Both the position numbers and the translations under genes were made by a program. The notes beneath the pieces were generated by a model. The model did not search any database. It was given only the letters and a program-made list of their open reading frames with translations, and had not been told where the DNA came from. This document shows, in pieces, positions 1 to 5,478 of a stretch of 7,982 nucleotides of DNA; the stretch's first letter is position 1, and each line of letters opens with the position of its first letter. Location: the NCBI GenBank assembly GCA_023266155.1, contig JAHFRS010000050.1, positions 1 through 7,982 of the forward strand, in the 5' to 3' direction. The stretch comes from an archaeon (GTDB taxonomy: Archaea > Nanobdellota > Nanobdellia > Woesearchaeales > GW2011-AR9).

Positions 1-41
1 AGAATATACTCTGGCCCATTGTTTAGTGTCAAAACCGGGGG

Positions 42-476
42 CTATTTATAAAGATTTCGGGGAATTCCCTTTTTTGTTTTTTTGTTTTTCAGAACCCTCT
101 TCATTTTTTCATACTGCTTTTGTTCTGCTTCAACGCCGGGCTGAAGATATTTTGGAAAGTTCTGTCGATCACAGTCAAGGTAGCCTGCTCCAAAGAATAA
201 TAACCTGTCACCGTAGAAACGGGAAATCGCCGCAAAGGCGGTAAATTGCTTATATTTTGTGGTGGCTTTATACCAATCTGCTTGCCGCGACCTGATGTCA
301 GAATAATCTGACCCAGTTGCTTTTCCACCAACAAGAGGGCAGCCGATCTTATGAACATTATACAGAATGCCTTGACCAAAGTACAGGCCACGTCCAATTT
401 TTTCCGAGAAGATAATTTCTTTCATTGGCTTGCTGCCTTTGTCGACCGCAAAATAAATGATGTCTTCGATGCCCAA
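42..476 (-). CDS. Hypothetical protein, 144 aa, TTG start
   Basis: I do not recognise this protein. It is the longest open frame in this stretch and looks soluble: aromatic-rich and mixed in the first two thirds (DKGS near residue 12, many Tyr/Phe around 70-100), then a strongly Lys-rich tail from about residue 120 in which A-runs encode lysines. No signal peptide or membrane helix is visible. The only standard start that keeps the conserved VDKGS region is a TTG at 476, two bases past the stop of the preceding gene, with no clear Shine-Dalgarno; an ATG at 425 would give 127 residues. The close junction suggests one transcript with translational coupling. The frame also stays open upstream to about 521 inside the neighbour, so a -1 frameshift joining the two is possible. 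A fragment resembling its N-terminal region lies at 869-1000. Function unknown. Confidence 0.6.
   Translation of the reverse strand: MGIEDIIYFAVDKGSKPMKEIIFSEKIGRGLYFGQGILYNVHKIGCPLVGGKATGSDYSDIRSRQADWYKATTKYKQFTAFAAISRFYGDRLLFFGAGYLDCDRQNFPKYLQPGVEAEQKQYEKMKRVLKNKKTKKGIPRNLYK
432..461. repeat. Copy A of a 30-base repeat (VDKGS segment)
   Basis: This segment, read on the minus strand, encodes IIYFAVDKGS near the start of the 144-residue protein. It matches 914-942 at about 27 of 30 positions, with one single-base indel in the A/T run and two substitutions. The similarity falls off quickly on both sides. Confidence 0.6.
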
Positions 477-478
477 GA

Positions 479-811
479 TTATCGTTTCTCTGAAAGTACA
501 GCATATGAATGAATTGCTTGCTCATCGAAATAATAGAATGCGTTTCCCTCAGATGCAGGCACTACAGAATTTTCTCTTCTTCTTCCCATCGATAAAGTAA
601 TTCGGTTGTATTTATAGTTAAATTCATGCACGAATCCCAGATATTTGCTGCCTGGATTTTCTGTCATCGTTTTGATGGGATCAAAGCCTTCTGGATTAGT
701 AGTCGGTGCTTCGGTGTATCCATTATAATACTCTGCACCTTCAAATAAAGTAATCTCTAATCTGCTGCCGGTTTCTACTCCTTGCTGTTTCATCTGTGCA
801 ATTGTAACCAT
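479..811 (-). CDS. Hypothetical protein, 110 aa
   Basis: Unknown small protein without signal peptide or transmembrane segment. The sequence alternates like a small beta-rich fold: a hydrophobic strand around residues 17-24 (RLEITLFEG), a Pro/Thr/Asn loop (about 32-53), a strand pair near 56-72 (KYLGFVHEF and NRITLS), then NAFYYFDE and AIHSYAVL near the C-terminus. No catalytic motif is evident. I chose the ATG at 811 because GGTGAG lies just upstream; an upstream GTG at 820 in the same frame (113 aa) falls inside that ribosome-binding site and is less likely. It ends with TAA at 479-481, directly before the TTG start of the 144-residue gene, so the two probably share a transcript. It may be a distinct gene, or the N-terminal part of a longer protein split by a frameshift. 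Confidence 0.65.
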   Translation of the reverse strand: MVTIAQMKQQGVETGSRLEITLFEGAEYYNGYTEAPTTNPEGFDPIKTMTENPGSKYLGFVHEFNYKYNRITLSMGRRRENSVVPASEGNAFYYFDEQAIHSYAVLSEKR

Positions 812-815
812 AAAT

Positions 816-821
816 CTCACC
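816..821 (-). promoter_or_regulatory. Shine-Dalgarno site deciding start at 811
   Basis: GGTGAG on the minus strand sits 4 bases before ATG 811 and matches the core of the 16S anti-SD complement. It covers the alternative GTG start at 820 and so favours the internal ATG. Confidence 0.55.
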
Positions 822-842
822 GAGAATGAGAGCTAGTTTCCC

Positions 843-852
843 ATTAATAAAA
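843..852 (-). promoter_or_regulatory. Possible TATA box for the 479-811 gene
   Basis: The minus strand reads TTTTATTAAT. A start of transcription about 25 bases downstream would leave a roughly 10-base leader just long enough for the GGTGAG site. This rests on base composition and spacing only. Confidence 0.3.
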
Positions 853-868
853 GTTGTGATACTAAGTT

Positions 869-1000
869 TTATTTGTCGTGTCCCGTAACTATTTCCCTTC
901 GATAGATCAATTCGCTGCCTTTGTCTACCACAAAAAAATGATATTTGCAGAGAGCAAACGAGGCAAAATTCTTGTGCTTTTCAGTGGAGAGATTTGTGAG
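869..1000 (-). pseudogene. Frameshifted fragment resembling the 144-aa gene
   Basis: The minus strand here has a 43-codon open segment with no ATG. It contains FFVVDKGSELIYRREIV, close to YFAVDKGSKPMKEII of the 42-476 protein, and ends at TAA 869-871. Relative to the intact copy, one base is missing from the T-run just before the shared segment. The residues upstream of the run (ANIIF, matching DIIYF) are therefore in a different frame, which starts at an ATG near 1034 and stops shortly after the run. A decayed paralogue is my reading. A short shared motif or a recombination footprint is possible because similarity outside about 30 bases is weak. No plausible gene covers 812-1091 otherwise. 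Confidence 0.4.
914..942. repeat. Copy B of the VDKGS repeat, one base shorter
   Basis: Partner of the 432-461 copy. It has a run of seven A on the plus strand where copy A has AAAATAAA. The single-base loss shifts the reading frame. Confidence 0.6.
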
Positions 1001-1030
1001 TTATATGCGCAAAGAGACAACGATCTCTTT

Positions 1031-1059
1031 GGCATGCCAGTGAAATCGTTATTTCACTG
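1031..1059. other. Hairpin and adjacent palindrome downstream of the 217-aa gene
   Basis: Positions 1038-1059 form a perfect 9-bp stem (CAGTGAAAT / ATTTCACTG) with a 4-base loop. It abuts the 8-bp palindrome GGCATGCC at 1031-1038. On the minus strand it lies about 33 bases past the stop at 1092, where a 3' UTR hairpin or terminator would be, but no T-run follows. It could stabilise the mRNA end or be a protein-binding site. Confidence 0.4.
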
Positions 1060-1091
1060 TGCATTCCAGAAGTGCTGGAAGAGGCCACGAA

Positions 1092-1745
1092 TTATTTGTC
1101 CAGACCGACCAACCACGCCCGTCGTAAATAATCAGGTTGCCGGTCTGCAAACGTGAACCGGGCTGCTCCGACAATTGTCGCTGCCTCTTCCGGAAGCTTG
1201 TAATCAACGGAAGCACGATCCGTGGCAAAACCATAACCGGAGTCGCCGGGACTAAGATGACTGTAATCTAAATCAACGCTGCCAAGTTCAAATCTGCGCA
1301 GAGATTCCTGTAGATCGGCAGTTTCCGGCTGATAATAAAGTAAGTCATCACCAAAATGGCCCATCACGGCTTTTTCGATTCCCCGGAGATGAAGCATCCG
1401 GTTGATTTGCTGCGAGGTATAATTCTTAAGGCTCTTTTCCCTCCGCCAAGATGGGTTTCGTTCAACCATGCGGACAAACGCCGTTTTGCCGTCTTTATAT
1501 AATACGGGAGCAACGTAAAGGCCCTGCTGCCGGCTAGTCCGATAGTCTTGCTCGAAGTCTTCAATAGTACCGCTTACATTGGGGATGACAACTTGAATGG
1601 TTTTGAGAACTTCACCATCATCATCATATTTTTCGCGAACTACGACGGTGGTATCATCCTTCCTCAAAATTTCATAGAACTCAGCCTGTTCCAGCCTTTC
1701 GGCAATAAATGTCGCGGCACGACGCTGCTCTTTTTTTGAGACCAT
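1092..1745 (-). CDS. Hypothetical protein, 217 aa
   Basis: Not recognised. It is a soluble, charged protein with no signal peptide or membrane helix. The N-terminal third (residues 1-60) begins with a basic helix (KKEQRRAATFIAERL) followed by alternating strands (TTVVVREKYDDDGEVLKTIQVVI). The middle holds a basic stretch, RNPSWRREKSLKNYTSQQINRML (about 96-118, given here only as a landmark). The C-terminal half is richer in Asp/Gly/Tyr (DLDYSHLSPGDSGYGFATD, about 158-176). The pattern of acidic and basic patches does not match a nuclease or kinase motif I know. The ATG at 1745 has a palindromic TATA box about 22-33 bases upstream, fitting leaderless transcription, and a weak purine stretch (GAAAGGAAA) just before it. 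Stop at 1092-1094. It appears to be transcribed on its own, separate from the radical SAM gene behind it. Confidence 0.7.
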   Translation of the reverse strand: MVSKKEQRRAATFIAERLEQAEFYEILRKDDTTVVVREKYDDDGEVLKTIQVVIPNVSGTIEDFEQDYRTSRQQGLYVAPVLYKDGKTAFVRMVERNPSWRREKSLKNYTSQQINRMLHLRGIEKAVMGHFGDDLLYYQPETADLQESLRRFELGSVDLDYSHLSPGDSGYGFATDRASVDYKLPEEAATIVGAARFTFADRQPDYLRRAWLVGLDK

Positions 1746-1766
1746 TTTCCTTTCTGATGATCAAAC

Positions 1767-1778
1767 GGTTTATAAACC
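1767..1778 (-). promoter_or_regulatory. Palindromic TATA box for the 217-aa gene
   Basis: GGTTTATAAACC is a perfect 12-bp palindrome centred about 27 bases upstream of ATG 1745. This is the distance expected if transcription starts at or next to the ATG. A second TTATAAAC-like box lies on the same strand at about 1786-1793. The symmetry could let TBP bind in either direction or could add a repressor contact. Confidence 0.55.
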
Positions 1779-1804
1779 TTTCTCTGTTTATAACTATAAA
1801 GTAG

Positions 1805-3025
1805 CTAATTTACTATTTTCCCCGTAAAAATATTATGCTTATCGCGAACGATCTTGACTTTAATCTTTTTATCTTTTTTGAACTCACATTGAGGCACAGA
1901 AATAGTTCGGCCTTTGGCCACCGCAATGACCGAATGGGGAAATCGGTCGGGACATTTGATGATTGCCGTCATCACGTCGCCTTCCTGAAACGGCTTAGGC
2001 AATTCTGTAGTTTCCCTGATATTAAAATCATTTTTGCCGAGACGTAATTTGATCTGCTGTTGTTGCTCTAATTCTTGCAGCCGGGCATAAAAATCTTTCC
2101 AGGGGATCTCCTGGGCAGGACTTCTTCCCGTCTTATACTGCAGAAAATTCTGAATGCCCAGAATTGGTTGTCGAGGTAAAGACTGAATGAACGTAATAAT
2201 TTTTTCCATTTCATCTTCGTTGTAGCCTTGCGTAAGCACAGGAGCAACAATAGGGCGTCTTGGCATCTTTGCTGAAGCCTGCCTAATAACATCAAGAACA
2301 TGGTTAAGGTTATAACTCTTGGTTCCCGCCATCTTTGTGGCAATCTGCTCATCAATGGCGTCAAGAGAAAGGTTCAATTGCAGCTTGGTAAATTTTGCGA
2401 GACGATCGATTCGCTCTTTATTGAGAAAAGTTCCGTTGGTGTCGATAGAAATAGTGTGCACCAAAGGCAGGGCTTCAAGATCAACAAATAAATTTTCTAT
2501 ATCCGCGTACAGGAACGGCTCACCCTGCACACCAATATGAATTTCAACAGGCTCATTCACAACAGCAATTACTTTTTGCAATTCTTGCACGAGATAGTCT
2601 TTCTCCACCACAAAATCATGTTTGGTGGAGGACAACCCTTCCGAGATAGAGCAATAGACACAATCTAAATTACAGCTGGTAACGGGCTTAATTTCAATAA
2701 TGGATGAATTTCGATAGACAATCCCGAAGGCCACATTGCCGATTAACGGAATGCCAGAATTTTGATGGATGTAGGTGGCTAGATTTCCGGTAAGTTTTGT
2801 CTTCAGATGAGCGAAATGCTTGTTAAGGAGAAAGGAGAATTTCTGTGCTGCTTTTTCCTGTTTCAAGGTAGGAAAGGCAATGGTGTGAGTATCCGGCAGG
2901 GAAAATTCACCAAGCTGTTCGAGATCTTCGAGGGGAATAGCCGTGGTAAAGCCTTTAAGCAGGTCAACGTTCAGCATTGTTCCATGGAGACGGAAGGTGA
3001 GCGTTTCGAAGGTGAGGGTCGCCAT
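1805..3025 (-). CDS. Radical SAM protein with C-terminal TRAM-like domain
   Basis: A 406-residue cytoplasmic iron-sulphur enzyme of the radical SAM superfamily. The cluster motif CxxxCxxC is Cys118, Cys122 and Cys125, preceded by a strand (IIEIKPVTS). The second conserved strand and SAM-contact loop appear as GVQGEP (165-170, in the place of GGEP), followed by IDTNGT (194-199) and LNLSLDAID (217-225), all in the expected order of the partial TIM barrel. The last 60 residues (about 346-406), with FPHSVIAVAKGRTISVP and a basic KIKVKIVRD strand, look like a small OB-type TRAM RNA-binding domain. Cys358 and Cys380 there might hold a metal or second cluster. The architecture resembles archaeal COG2100 proteins of unknown substrate; RNA modification is suggested by the TRAM-like tail but is inference. 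No partner gene adjoins it. ATG 3025 has a TATA box 23-32 bases upstream and no Shine-Dalgarno. Confidence 0.88.
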   Translation of the reverse strand: MATLTFETLTFRLHGTMLNVDLLKGFTTAIPLEDLEQLGEFSLPDTHTIAFPTLKQEKAAQKFSFLLNKHFAHLKTKLTGNLATYIHQNSGIPLIGNVAFGIVYRNSSIIEIKPVTSCNLDCVYCSISEGLSSTKHDFVVEKDYLVQELQKVIAVVNEPVEIHIGVQGEPFLYADIENLFVDLEALPLVHTISIDTNGTFLNKERIDRLAKFTKLQLNLSLDAIDEQIATKMAGTKSYNLNHVLDVIRQASAKMPRRPIVAPVLTQGYNEDEMEKIITFIQSLPRQPILGIQNFLQYKTGRSPAQEIPWKDFYARLQELEQQQQIKLRLGKNDFNIRETTELPKPFQEGDVMTAIIKCPDRFPHSVIAVAKGRTISVPQCEFKKDKKIKVKIVRDKHNIFTGKIVN

Positions 3026-3047
3026 GGGCTTTGTCGATACGAGGAGG

Positions 3048-3057
3048 TATTATAAAT
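3048..3057 (-). promoter_or_regulatory. TATA box for the radical SAM gene
   Basis: ATTTATAATA on the minus strand is centred about 27 bases before ATG 3025, consistent with a leaderless transcript. The remaining gap (3058-3155) shows no other feature apart from a GC-rich palindrome CCCCGGGG near 3095-3102. Confidence 0.5.
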
Positions 3058-3155
3058 CTTCCTCATTTAGGAGTTATGACATTGAAAATAGGCCCCCGGG
3101 GATGCTGTGGAAGATTTCGAAGAAAATCACTCAATAAACAAGAGCACCACTTACC

Positions 3156-3653
3156 CTACCTACTATCGACGGCAGCAACAGGCAATCGGTAATTCTCGTT
3201 CATAAAAGCCTGGTAGAATCTGTCAGCCTCCTTGCGAAGATGCCCGCTGTAGGCTTGCTCCACCAAGTGAAGCCGCTGCTTAACATATGCAGACACCCTG
3301 CTGAAATCTCGCTGACCGCAATTTATTAGTTCTTGTTCATCGAGGATAATATTCAAACATCTATCTTCTCCAAAAAGTACCTCCTGTAATTCAGGATAGG
3401 CTTTTTCTAACCCCGATAGAACGTCTTCCGCATCTGACTGATAGCGGGAATCCTGTTTAAGAATATTATAAAGGGCATAGGAGAACAGTGTGGCATCCCT
3501 TCTGCCCAACTTCTGGAAGTAATCGGGACGTTCCTGAACGATTCCCAGTGCCATTGTTGCATCACCAATATCTGATTGAGCTGCGGGAACGGCGACCTGC
3601 TGAAGGAGGAAATAAACTGGATTGAAATTAGTGGGATCAAATTTGGCTGCCAT
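3156..3653 (-). CDS. Hypothetical protein, 165 aa, mostly helical
   Basis: Unrecognised soluble protein. Composition and spacing suggest an all-alpha fold: repeated amphipathic stretches (PVYFLLQQVAVPAAQ, about 12-26; ATLFSYALYNILKQ, about 54-67; VLSGLEKAYPELQEVLFGE, about 78-96; SAYVKQRLHLVEQAYSGHLRKEADRFYQAF, from about 121, as a landmark). Two cysteines (near 99 and 112) are not in a metal-binding arrangement. No signal peptide, membrane helix or catalytic motif is visible. ATG 3653 is preceded by an AT-rich TATA-like box and no clear ribosome-binding site. It is divergent from vapBC across a 79-base shared promoter region, so operator binding there could affect both directions. Function not assigned. 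Confidence 0.68.
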   Translation of the reverse strand: MAAKFDPTNFNPVYFLLQQVAVPAAQSDIGDATMALGIVQERPDYFQKLGRRDATLFSYALYNILKQDSRYQSDAEDVLSGLEKAYPELQEVLFGEDRCLNIILDEQELINCGQRDFSRVSAYVKQRLHLVEQAYSGHLRKEADRFYQAFMNENYRLPVAAVDSR

Positions 3654-3679
3654 ACTTTACGGGAAAGTAGCCCTACCAT

Positions 3680-3689
3680 TAATATTTTA
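3680..3689 (-). promoter_or_regulatory. Likely TATA box for the 165-aa gene
   Basis: The minus strand reads TAAAATATTA 27-36 bases before ATG 3653, the usual distance for a short or absent leader. Confidence 0.4.
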
Positions 3690-3698
3690 CTACCACAA

Positions 3699-3708
3699 TA
3701 TTTAAATA
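3699..3708 (+). promoter_or_regulatory. Symmetric TATA box of vapBC
   Basis: TATTTAAATA is a perfect 10-bp palindrome centred about 29 bases before the vapB ATG. Because it is symmetric it could also serve the divergent gene, giving that gene a short leader. Confidence 0.55.
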
Positions 3709-3735
3709 GTACATGTACATACACGTACGTGTATG
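3709..3735. promoter_or_regulatory. Probable vapBC operator: tandem palindromes
   Basis: Two perfect palindromes lie directly after the TATA box: GTACATGTAC (3709-3718), then CATACACGTACGTGTATG (3718-3735, 18 bp), which includes the vapB ATG. They cover the expected transcription start. VapB antitoxins and VapBC complexes commonly repress their own promoters by binding inverted repeats, so this is a likely autoregulatory operator. The link to VapB is inference; the symmetry is visible directly. Confidence 0.6.
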
Positions 3736-3966
3736 GCAACTAAAACGTTAACGATTACGGAAGAGGCCTATGAACGGCTGGCGCAATACAAAGGGGAGCA
3801 GGAGAGTTTTACCGAAGTGATCATCAAGCATTTCCCCAAGCATTCGCTTCTGGAACTGGTAGGGATATTCAGCCATGAGGAAACAGCACAGTTACGAAAA
3901 AGTATTGCGGAAAGCAGAAAACGGTCGTGCGAACGAAGGGAACGCTTAGCCAAGAGGTTCCCATGA
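3733..3966 (+). CDS. vapB: VapB-family antitoxin (DUF217 type)
   Basis: A 77-residue antitoxin of a type II toxin-antitoxin pair. The N-terminus (ATKTLTITEEAYERLAQYK) has the short strand followed by a helix typical of DUF217/COG1753 VapB proteins, then GEQESFTEVI and the hallmark HSLLELVGIFS (about 37-47). The C-terminal half is a highly charged helix with many Arg/Lys/Glu (ESRKRSCERRERLAKRF), the part that usually wraps around the toxin and is degraded by proteases when free. The N-terminal part is expected to dimerise and bind the operator. The start is ATG 3733, about 29 bases after the symmetric TATA box, so the transcript is probably leaderless. Its TGA overlaps the vapC ATG (ATGA), which couples toxin translation to the antitoxin. 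Confidence 0.88.
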   Translation: MATKTLTITEEAYERLAQYKGEQESFTEVIIKHFPKHSLLELVGIFSHEETAQLRKSIAESRKRSCERRERLAKRFP

Positions 3967-4355
3967 TTTTGGACACGACCTTTTTAGTTGATCTTATAGA
4001 CGGACTTCCTGCGGCCATCACCAAGATGAAAGAATTGCAGGAGCGGCAGGAGAATGTTTTTGTGTCCACGCCAACTATTTTTGAACTCTGGACAGGGGTG
4101 GCGCAGTGCGATAAGCCCGAGCGGGAAAAGCAAAAAGTGAGAGAAGTTTTGGCATCACAGCTTATTTTGGACCTGACGAAAGAAGGTGCTGAAGAGGCTG
4201 GTATGGTGAATGGAGGATTATGGAAAGAGGGAATGCCCATTGATCTGGAAGACTGTATGATTGCGGGAATTGCTAAATGCTATAACGAACTGGTTCTCAC
4301 GCGAAACCTCAAGCATTTTCAACGAATACCAGGAATTCGTCTGCAAACCTACTAA
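3963..4355 (+). CDS. vapC: VapC-family PIN-domain toxin ribonuclease
   Basis: A 130-residue PIN-domain endoribonuclease, the toxin partner of VapB. The family cleaves RNA (tRNA, rRNA or mRNA, depending on the member) with a metal ion held by acidic residues. Visible motifs: LDTTFLVD at the N-terminus with Asp4; FELWTG with Glu41; PIDLEDCMIAGIA with Asp94 and Asp97; and the C-terminal LTRNLKHFQRI (about 112-122), the usual TRNxxHF signature in which Asn replaces a fourth acid. Length is normal for VapC. I place the start at ATG 3963 inside the ATGA overlap with vapB; an in-frame earlier start at 3927 would add 12 residues inside vapB and is unlikely. All key residues are present, so it should be active. 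A pyrimidine-rich stretch before 4411 may end the transcript. Confidence 0.92.
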   Translation: MILDTTFLVDLIDGLPAAITKMKELQERQENVFVSTPTIFELWTGVAQCDKPEREKQKVREVLASQLILDLTKEGAEEAGMVNGGLWKEGMPIDLEDCMIAGIAKCYNELVLTRNLKHFQRIPGIRLQTY

Positions 4356-4400
4356 ACCTCATTCGTCCGCCCATCATTGCCTATGTTGACAAGAATATAA

Positions 4401-4410
4401 ACTTTCTTTC
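4401..4410 (+). terminator. Possible pyrimidine-rich terminator between vapC and the signal peptidase
   Basis: ACTTTCTTTC lies in the 55-base convergent gap. Archaeal termination often needs only a T-rich tract, but this one is weak. Confidence 0.2.
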
Positions 4411-4899
4411 CTAATAAATCACCGCCACCACCACGCCCTGCACATCAGCAAACCGCACTTTCACGGGATCAGCAAACGTGCTGTTGTCACCTTTAACCGT
4501 GTAATAAATCCCTTGCTGATCAGTATTTTTCTCAATGACCCGATGAATAATCACTCCAAGGTTTGTTTTATAGGCAATCACATCGCCAACTTGTATCTGT
4601 TCCCCTGAATCAGGCTTGATTTCAAGGGCATTCGACTGCTCATCCAGCAACGGATCCATCGAATTGGTGTTGGTGAATCCAGCCCAGAGAGCGTGAGGCA
4701 CATCTAAGATGACCCGGTCAGGATAGACTTTGATTTGTTTTTCACTGACCCAGTCGGCAGGGGAAGGTTGTTCTTTTCCCCCCAGCAGTGCTGCTGGAAT
4801 TTGCTGGTTGCTTGTTGAGAGGATGGTGAACGTGATCATGACCAGGAATAAGAATAACAGCACTATCGTTCTCCAACGCCGAAAATTGTTGTTGATCAT
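4411..4899 (-). CDS. S26-family signal peptidase, archaeal/ER type
   Basis: A membrane-bound protease that cleaves signal peptides from exported proteins. With the ATG at 4899 it has 162 residues. A basic NNNFRRWR segment precedes one transmembrane helix (about 11-28, TIVLLFLFLVMITFTILS), so the catalytic part faces outward. The nucleophile is Ser80 in TNSMDP. Box DVIAYKTNLGVIIHRVIEKN follows, with His119 where bacterial enzymes have the general-base Lys, and KGDNS with Asp138, giving the archaeal/ER Ser-His-Asp set. It ends right after the strand VVVAVIY with no second membrane helix, which makes it compact. A TTG at 4911 would add four residues and has a TATA-like stretch (about 4931-4941) at leaderless distance, so the exact start is unsure. 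It converges on vapC and is divergent from 5046-5468. Nearby 5914 encodes a probable exported client. Confidence 0.88.
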   Translation of the reverse strand: MINNNFRRWRTIVLLFLFLVMITFTILSTSNQQIPAALLGGKEQPSPADWVSEKQIKVYPDRVILDVPHALWAGFTNTNSMDPLLDEQSNALEIKPDSGEQIQVGDVIAYKTNLGVIIHRVIEKNTDQQGIYYTVKGDNSTFADPVKVRFADVQGVVVAVIY

Positions 4900-5011
4900 T
4901 GGTTTTTGCAAGGGATTTTACACTCTGCTTTTTACTATTAGCCAATAGTTGCCTTCTAAGAGAGGTTCTATTTAAATGTTTCTTTTTTCTATTTCAAAGT
5001 AGTTGCAGTAG

Positions 5012-5023
5012 AAATATTTATAA
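5012..5023 (+). promoter_or_regulatory. TATA box for the 5046-5808 unit
   Basis: AAATATTTATAA is centred about 28 bases before ATG 5046. This places the transcription start at that ATG and makes earlier in-frame starts (5028, 4899) unlikely, since 5028 would lie before the start of the transcript. Confidence 0.55.
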
Positions 5024-5045
5024 GTTGATGTCCTTTCTGCCCACT

Positions 5046-5468
5046 ATGCACGAAGGTCCTGCGGGTAATAGGGATACAAGAACTCCTCTTCATTTGCCGT
5101 CTGATACACAGCAGTATGCTCACTCTTCTTCGTATCAGTTATATCTCTCCCACAGCGCCAAACAATTAATTCTCAGCACTATTGATTACCATCCTGGCCA
5201 ACTGCACCTCCCGCGTCAGGAACTGCAACGAATCAGCACCCTGATTTTACAGCCATTATCGGAGACTGAAACAAGAGTAGACTTGCAAGAAGAACTGATT
5301 GTAATTCCACTTTTTTCTCGGCGATTATTTCAGAGAACAGTTTCATGGGAAGTCAATGCTCTGCCGGGAAAAGCAATCTTTGAAGCCAAGGAATATCATG
5401 CCGGAGCGTTATATGTTTCACACAAAGATCTGGAAGAATTGATTCAACGGTGTGCTAAATCTTGGTGA
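5046..5468 (+). CDS. Hypothetical protein, 140 aa, coupled to a DnaA-IV-like protein
   Basis: Unrecognised protein. The first 35 or so residues are polar and probably flexible (MHEGPAGNRDTRTPL, several Ser/His/Gln). From about residue 33 it becomes regular: YHPGQLHLPRQELQRIST, then TRVDLQEELIVIPLFSRRLFQRTVSWEV (as a landmark, about 76-102) and AGALYVSHKDLEELIQRC at the end. Two similar phrases, GQLHLPRQELQRI and GALYVSHKDLEELI, sit near the start and end of this region and may be two copies of a strand-helix unit (inference). No signal peptide or membrane helix. I chose ATG 5046 because the TATA box is 23-34 bases upstream. The stop TGA overlaps the Shine-Dalgarno of the next gene, so the two are translated together and probably act together. 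Confidence 0.6.
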   Translation: MHEGPAGNRDTRTPLHLPSDTQQYAHSSSYQLYLSHSAKQLILSTIDYHPGQLHLPRQELQRISTLILQPLSETETRVDLQEELIVIPLFSRRLFQRTVSWEVNALPGKAIFEAKEYHAGALYVSHKDLEELIQRCAKSW

Positions 5469-5469
5469 T
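5464..5469 (+). promoter_or_regulatory. Shine-Dalgarno overlapping the upstream stop codon
   Basis: GGTGAT lies 9 bases before ATG 5479, and its TGA is the stop of the preceding gene. It supports ATG 5479 over the GTG at 5452 and indicates translational coupling. Confidence 0.65.
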
Positions 5470-5478
5470 GTCCTGTTT

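Noticed and set aside
26..244. Plus-strand open frame of 72 codons
   Set aside because: It is antisense to the Lys-rich tail of the 144-aa gene; its Phe-rich start comes from the complementary A-runs.
878..1156. Plus-strand open frame of 92 codons with a GTG start
   Set aside because: It overlaps the end of the 217-aa gene, runs antisense to the VDKGS fragment and shows no promoter, ribosome site or domain.
4899..5045. N-terminal extension of the 5046 gene with a hydrophobic start
   Set aside because: The hydrophobic stretch tempted a signal peptide call, but it lies upstream of the TATA box at 5012-5023, so it is not expected to be transcribed from that promoter.
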